A stretch of DNA of 64,000 nucleotides from Chitinophaga solisilvae. GTDB lineage: Bacteria > Bacteroidota > Bacteroidia > Chitinophagales > Chitinophagaceae. The notes beneath the pieces are model-generated. The model saw nothing but the letters and a program-made list of their open reading frames with translations, did no database searches and was not told the DNA's origin. The position numbers were made by a program, and so were the translations under genes. Within the stretch, counting starts at the first letter, position 1. Every line of letters begins with the position of its first letter. Below are positions 61,832-64,000 of this stretch, piece after piece. The stretch spans positions 1-64,000 of the forward strand of contig NZ_JAABOK010000003.1 of assembly GCF_009928525.1 (NCBI RefSeq), in the 5' to 3' direction.

Positions 61832-62965
61832 CTAAATTTTTGTGAGTTTGAGGGCCGCCGCTTCAAGGGTGGTTTCTTTTTTGGCGAAGCAGAAGCGGAT
61901 TACGTGATCGTCTTTTCCGTTCTGGTAGAAGGCGGAAACGGGGATGGCTGCTACGCCGGAGTCTTTCGTCAGCCGGATGGCGAAGTCTTTATCGCCTTCG
62001 TTTGAAATACGGTCATAGCGCATCAGCTGGAAATAGCTACCCTGGCTGGCCAACGGTGTAAAGCGGGAGTTTTTCATCAGCTCCAGGAAATAGTCCCTTT
62101 TCTGCTGATAGAAGGCCGGCAGCTCCAGGTAGTGCGCCGGTGTTTCCAGAAATTTCGCCAGGCCGTACTGCATGGGGGTATTAACAGAAAAGCACAGGTA
62201 TTGGTGTACTTTCCGGTATTCTTTTGTCAGGTGCTCCGGTGCAATGCAGTAGCCCATCTTCCAGCCGGTATTATGAAATACCTTTCCAAAGGAAAAGACC
62301 ACGAAACTGTTGCGGTAGATGCCGGGATAGCGCAGTGCGCTTTCATGCCTGGCGCCATCGAATACCAGGTGTTCATATACTTCATCAGATAATACCAGCA
62401 GGTTGTGTTCCGTCACCAGTTTTTCCAGTTCGGCCATATCTTCCTCCCGCAGCGTACTGCCGGTAGGGTTATGCGGCGTATTTACAATAATCATGCGGGT
62501 ACGCGGCGTGATTTTACTCCGTACTTCGTCCCAGCTGATATGGTAATCAGGAAATGAAAGCGGTATCAGTACCGGCTTTCCACCGTTCACCAGCACATTG
62601 GGGATATAGCTGTCGTAAGCCGGTTCAAAGATGATAACTTCATCACCCGGATGGATAAACGCAGCAATGGCGGTAAATATAGCGTAGGTGCCACCGGGAG
62701 TAATGGTAATTTCTGTGTCCGGATTGATATGCTGCTGGTAAAGATCTTTGATCTTGCCGGCAATAGCTTCCCTGAGCGGTAATAATCCGGGCATGGGTGC
62801 ATACTGGTTATGGCCCAGCTGCATGGCTTCATTGACCAGTGCTTTCAGCTCATCGCTGCAATCGTAATCCGGAAATCCCTGGGAGAGGTTGATGGCTTTA
62901 TGTTCTGCGGCCAGCGCAGACATGACGGAGAAGATAGTGGTTCCTGTATTGGGTAACTTCGACAT
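61832..62965 (-). CDS. Class I/II aminotransferase (methionine aminotransferase-like)
   Basis: A 377-residue PLP enzyme, fold type I. Cofactor-binding features: INLSQGFPDYDC, VNTPHNPTGS, SDEVYEHL with the conserved Asp and Tyr, and the PLP Lys in SFGKVFHNTGWKMGYC. The segment SQGFPDYDCSDEL and the short N-terminus match YbdL-type methionine/kynurenine aminotransferases, which transaminate 4-methylthio-2-oxobutyrate in methionine salvage. The start is ATG 62965 (MSKLPNTGTTIFSVMSALA); an in-frame ATG at 62986 would add seven residues. It faces the carbonic anhydrase gene across the largest repeat. Confidence 0.88.
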   Translation of the reverse strand: MSKLPNTGTTIFSVMSALAAEHKAINLSQGFPDYDCSDELKALVNEAMQLGHNQYAPMPGLLPLREAIAGKIKDLYQQHINPDTEITITPGGTYAIFTAIAAFIHPGDEVIIFEPAYDSYIPNVLVNGGKPVLIPLSFPDYHISWDEVRSKITPRTRMIIVNTPHNPTGSTLREEDMAELEKLVTEHNLLVLSDEVYEHLVFDGARHESALRYPGIYRNSFVVFSFGKVFHNTGWKMGYCIAPEHLTKEYRKVHQYLCFSVNTPMQYGLAKFLETPAHYLELPAFYQQKRDYFLELMKNSRFTPLASQGSYFQLMRYDRISNEGDKDFAIRLTKDSGVAAIPVSAFYQNGKDDHVIRFCFAKKETTLEAAALKLTKI

Positions 62966-63073
62966 ACAAATTTGTGAATGAGGCATGATGAATTATGAGT
63001 CGATGGCGAAGATACAAGCGAAATAATTCAATTACTCCACCGGCAACCCATAATTCATCCTGTAAATTCCTGA

Positions 63074-64000
63074 CTAGAGGAATTTTTCTCCTTTGTTGCG
63101 CTTTATTTCCGCAACGTATTCCTTGATCTGTTGTTCGTTATCTTTTTTGCAGATGAGTAATACATCGTGCGTATCGATGACGATGAACTCATCCAGCCCC
63201 TGCAGCAGTACCAGCTTATCGTTAGGTACTTTCACCATACATTTGGTAGCGTCTATTACCACTACGTTTTTGCCCTGTACGGCATTGCCGAGGTAATCCT
63301 TTTCCAGGTTTTCGTAGGCGGATGCCCAGGTGCCGAGGTCGCTCCAGCCGAAATTGGAAGGGATCACGTAAACGTTATCTGCTTTTTCCATGATACCGTA
63401 ATCGATGGAGATGTTGGTACACTGCGGATATACGGTTTCGATCACTTCTTTTTCCTCCGGGGTATTGAGTGCGTAGGTACTTTGTTCAAACAGCTCATCA
63501 ATTTCCGGCAGGTATTCCTTGAAGGCGGCGAGGATGGTTTTAACATTCCACACAAAGATGCCTGCATTCCACAGGAAGTCCCCACTTTGCAGGAATGTTT
63601 TCGCGAGTTCCAGGTTCGGTTTTTCCGTGAATGTTTTCACCTGGTATACATTGTCTGCCACCTGTTGCGGTTCAAACTGAATATAGCCGTAACCGGTATC
63701 AGGCCGGGTCGGTTTGATACCCAGGGTAAGCAGGGCGCTATGCTTCTGTACAAACAGGAGGGCATTGAGGCAGGCGGAGGTGAAAGCCGGACCGTCTACG
63801 ATCAGGTGATCTGCCGGCGCACAGATAATGTTGGCCAGCGGGTCCTGTTTATGAATTTTATGAGAGATATAAGCCACGCATGGCGCCGTATTTTTCCGGG
63901 ATGGCTCGCATACAATATTGGCAGTTTGCAGCTCCGGCAATTGTTCTGCCACTTTGGAAGCATATTGCTGATGGGTAACCACGAATATGTTTTCCCTGGG
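63074..64000 (-). CDS. manC: Mannose-1-phosphate guanylyltransferase, 3' part
   Basis: The frame is open to the right edge, so the N-terminus with the nucleotide signature is outside the window. The visible 309 or so residues show the family: NIVCEPSRKNTAPCVAYISH, ICAPADHLIVDG, FTEKPNLELAKTFLQSGDFL, LWNAGIFVWNVKTIL and VIPSNFGWSDLGTWASAYEN. The enzyme makes GDP-mannose from mannose-1-phosphate and GTP, feeding mannose, fucose and rhamnose-type sugars of capsule or lipopolysaccharide. The short form here ends after the NTP-transferase domain without the C-terminal isomerase domain. It is upstream of the aminotransferase gene, 108 bases away. Confidence 0.93.
   Translation of the reverse strand, partial: PRENIFVVTHQQYASKVAEQLPELQTANIVCEPSRKNTAPCVAYISHKIHKQDPLANIICAPADHLIVDGPAFTSACLNALLFVQKHSALLTLGIKPTRPDTGYGYIQFEPQQVADNVYQVKTFTEKPNLELAKTFLQSGDFLWNAGIFVWNVKTILAAFKEYLPEIDELFEQSTYALNTPEEKEVIETVYPQCTNISIDYGIMEKADNVYVIPSNFGWSDLGTWASAYENLEKDYLGNAVQGKNVVVIDATKCMVKVPNDKLVLLQGLDEFIVIDTHDVLLICKKDNEQQIKEYVAEIKRNKGEKFL

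Noticed and set aside
62987..63059. 11-bp inverted repeat GATGAATTATG / CATAATTCATC
   Set aside because: Arms are short and the loop is 51 bases; it resembles the repeat family only in A+T content.
1..64000. CRISPR array, tRNA or rRNA genes, insertion sequences
   Set aside because: No regularly spaced direct repeats of CRISPR length, no tRNA cloverleaf or rRNA sequence and no transposase gene were seen on reading both strands by eye.

Overview
The window reads as chromosomal DNA of a Chitinophaga-like bacterium (phylum Bacteroidota, family Chitinophagaceae). Evidence: a SusC/SusD pair, a type IX secretion C-terminal sorting domain, DUF4836 and FAM171-like lipoproteins, a fused two-component E1 alpha/beta dehydrogenase, several Tat-exported Gfo/Idh/MocA enzymes, and promoter boxes of the Bacteroidota type (TAnnTTTG at -7). 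The genus is inferred from gene content, not tested.

Layout. 0-6.6 kb: the tail of an unknown gene, a Dabb protein, an ABC permease/ATPase pair, a DUF4836 lipoprotein, a YciI protein, an SRPBCC/GyrI-like protein and MsrB. 6.8-10.3 kb: MutL and a type IX-secreted adhesin-like protein. 10.5-21 kb: a gluconokinase divergent from an exported GMC dehydrogenase, its small subunit and a Tat-exported Gfo/Idh/MocA oxidoreductase, facing a SusD/SusC pair; this looks like a sugar-oxidation locus. 21-28.6 kb: lipoproteins, PBP4-type carboxypeptidase, and a second Tat-exported set (Gfo/Idh/MocA, FGE-fold protein, TIM-barrel protein). 28.7-37.5 kb: holin-like protein, fused E1, a 47-residue membrane protein, TlpA-like protein, macro domain and NYN proteins, Dps, MFS transporter, RmuC. 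37.7-40.8 kb: kdnA-kdsB-kdnB, a three-gene set for 8-amino-Kdo in lipopolysaccharide. 40.9-47.7 kb: small secreted and membrane proteins, GH25 lysozyme, radical SAM/SPASM protein, YtxH/holin envelope operon, AI-2E family permease and NadD. 47.8-50.5 kb: paaABCD of the phenylacetyl-CoA epoxidase. 50.7-64 kb: proteases, FeoB, PspC/PadR, SulP transporter with carbonic anhydrase, a class I aminotransferase, and the start-less end of a mannose-1-phosphate guanylyltransferase.

The most unusual structure is not a gene. Nine long near-perfect inverted repeats (stems of about 20 to 64 bp) plus one half copy lie directly against stop codons. They are built from a small set of modules: 7-bp units AATTRCG in one class, GAGATTT/TTATTTGA strings in the other, and interchangeable GC-rich cores. 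The AATTRCG class occurs only between convergent genes (4 of 4). The two arms of one copy match each other far better than different copies match, which suggests continuing arm-to-arm copying. Where convergent genes lack such an element, several have overlapping or abutting stop codons instead.
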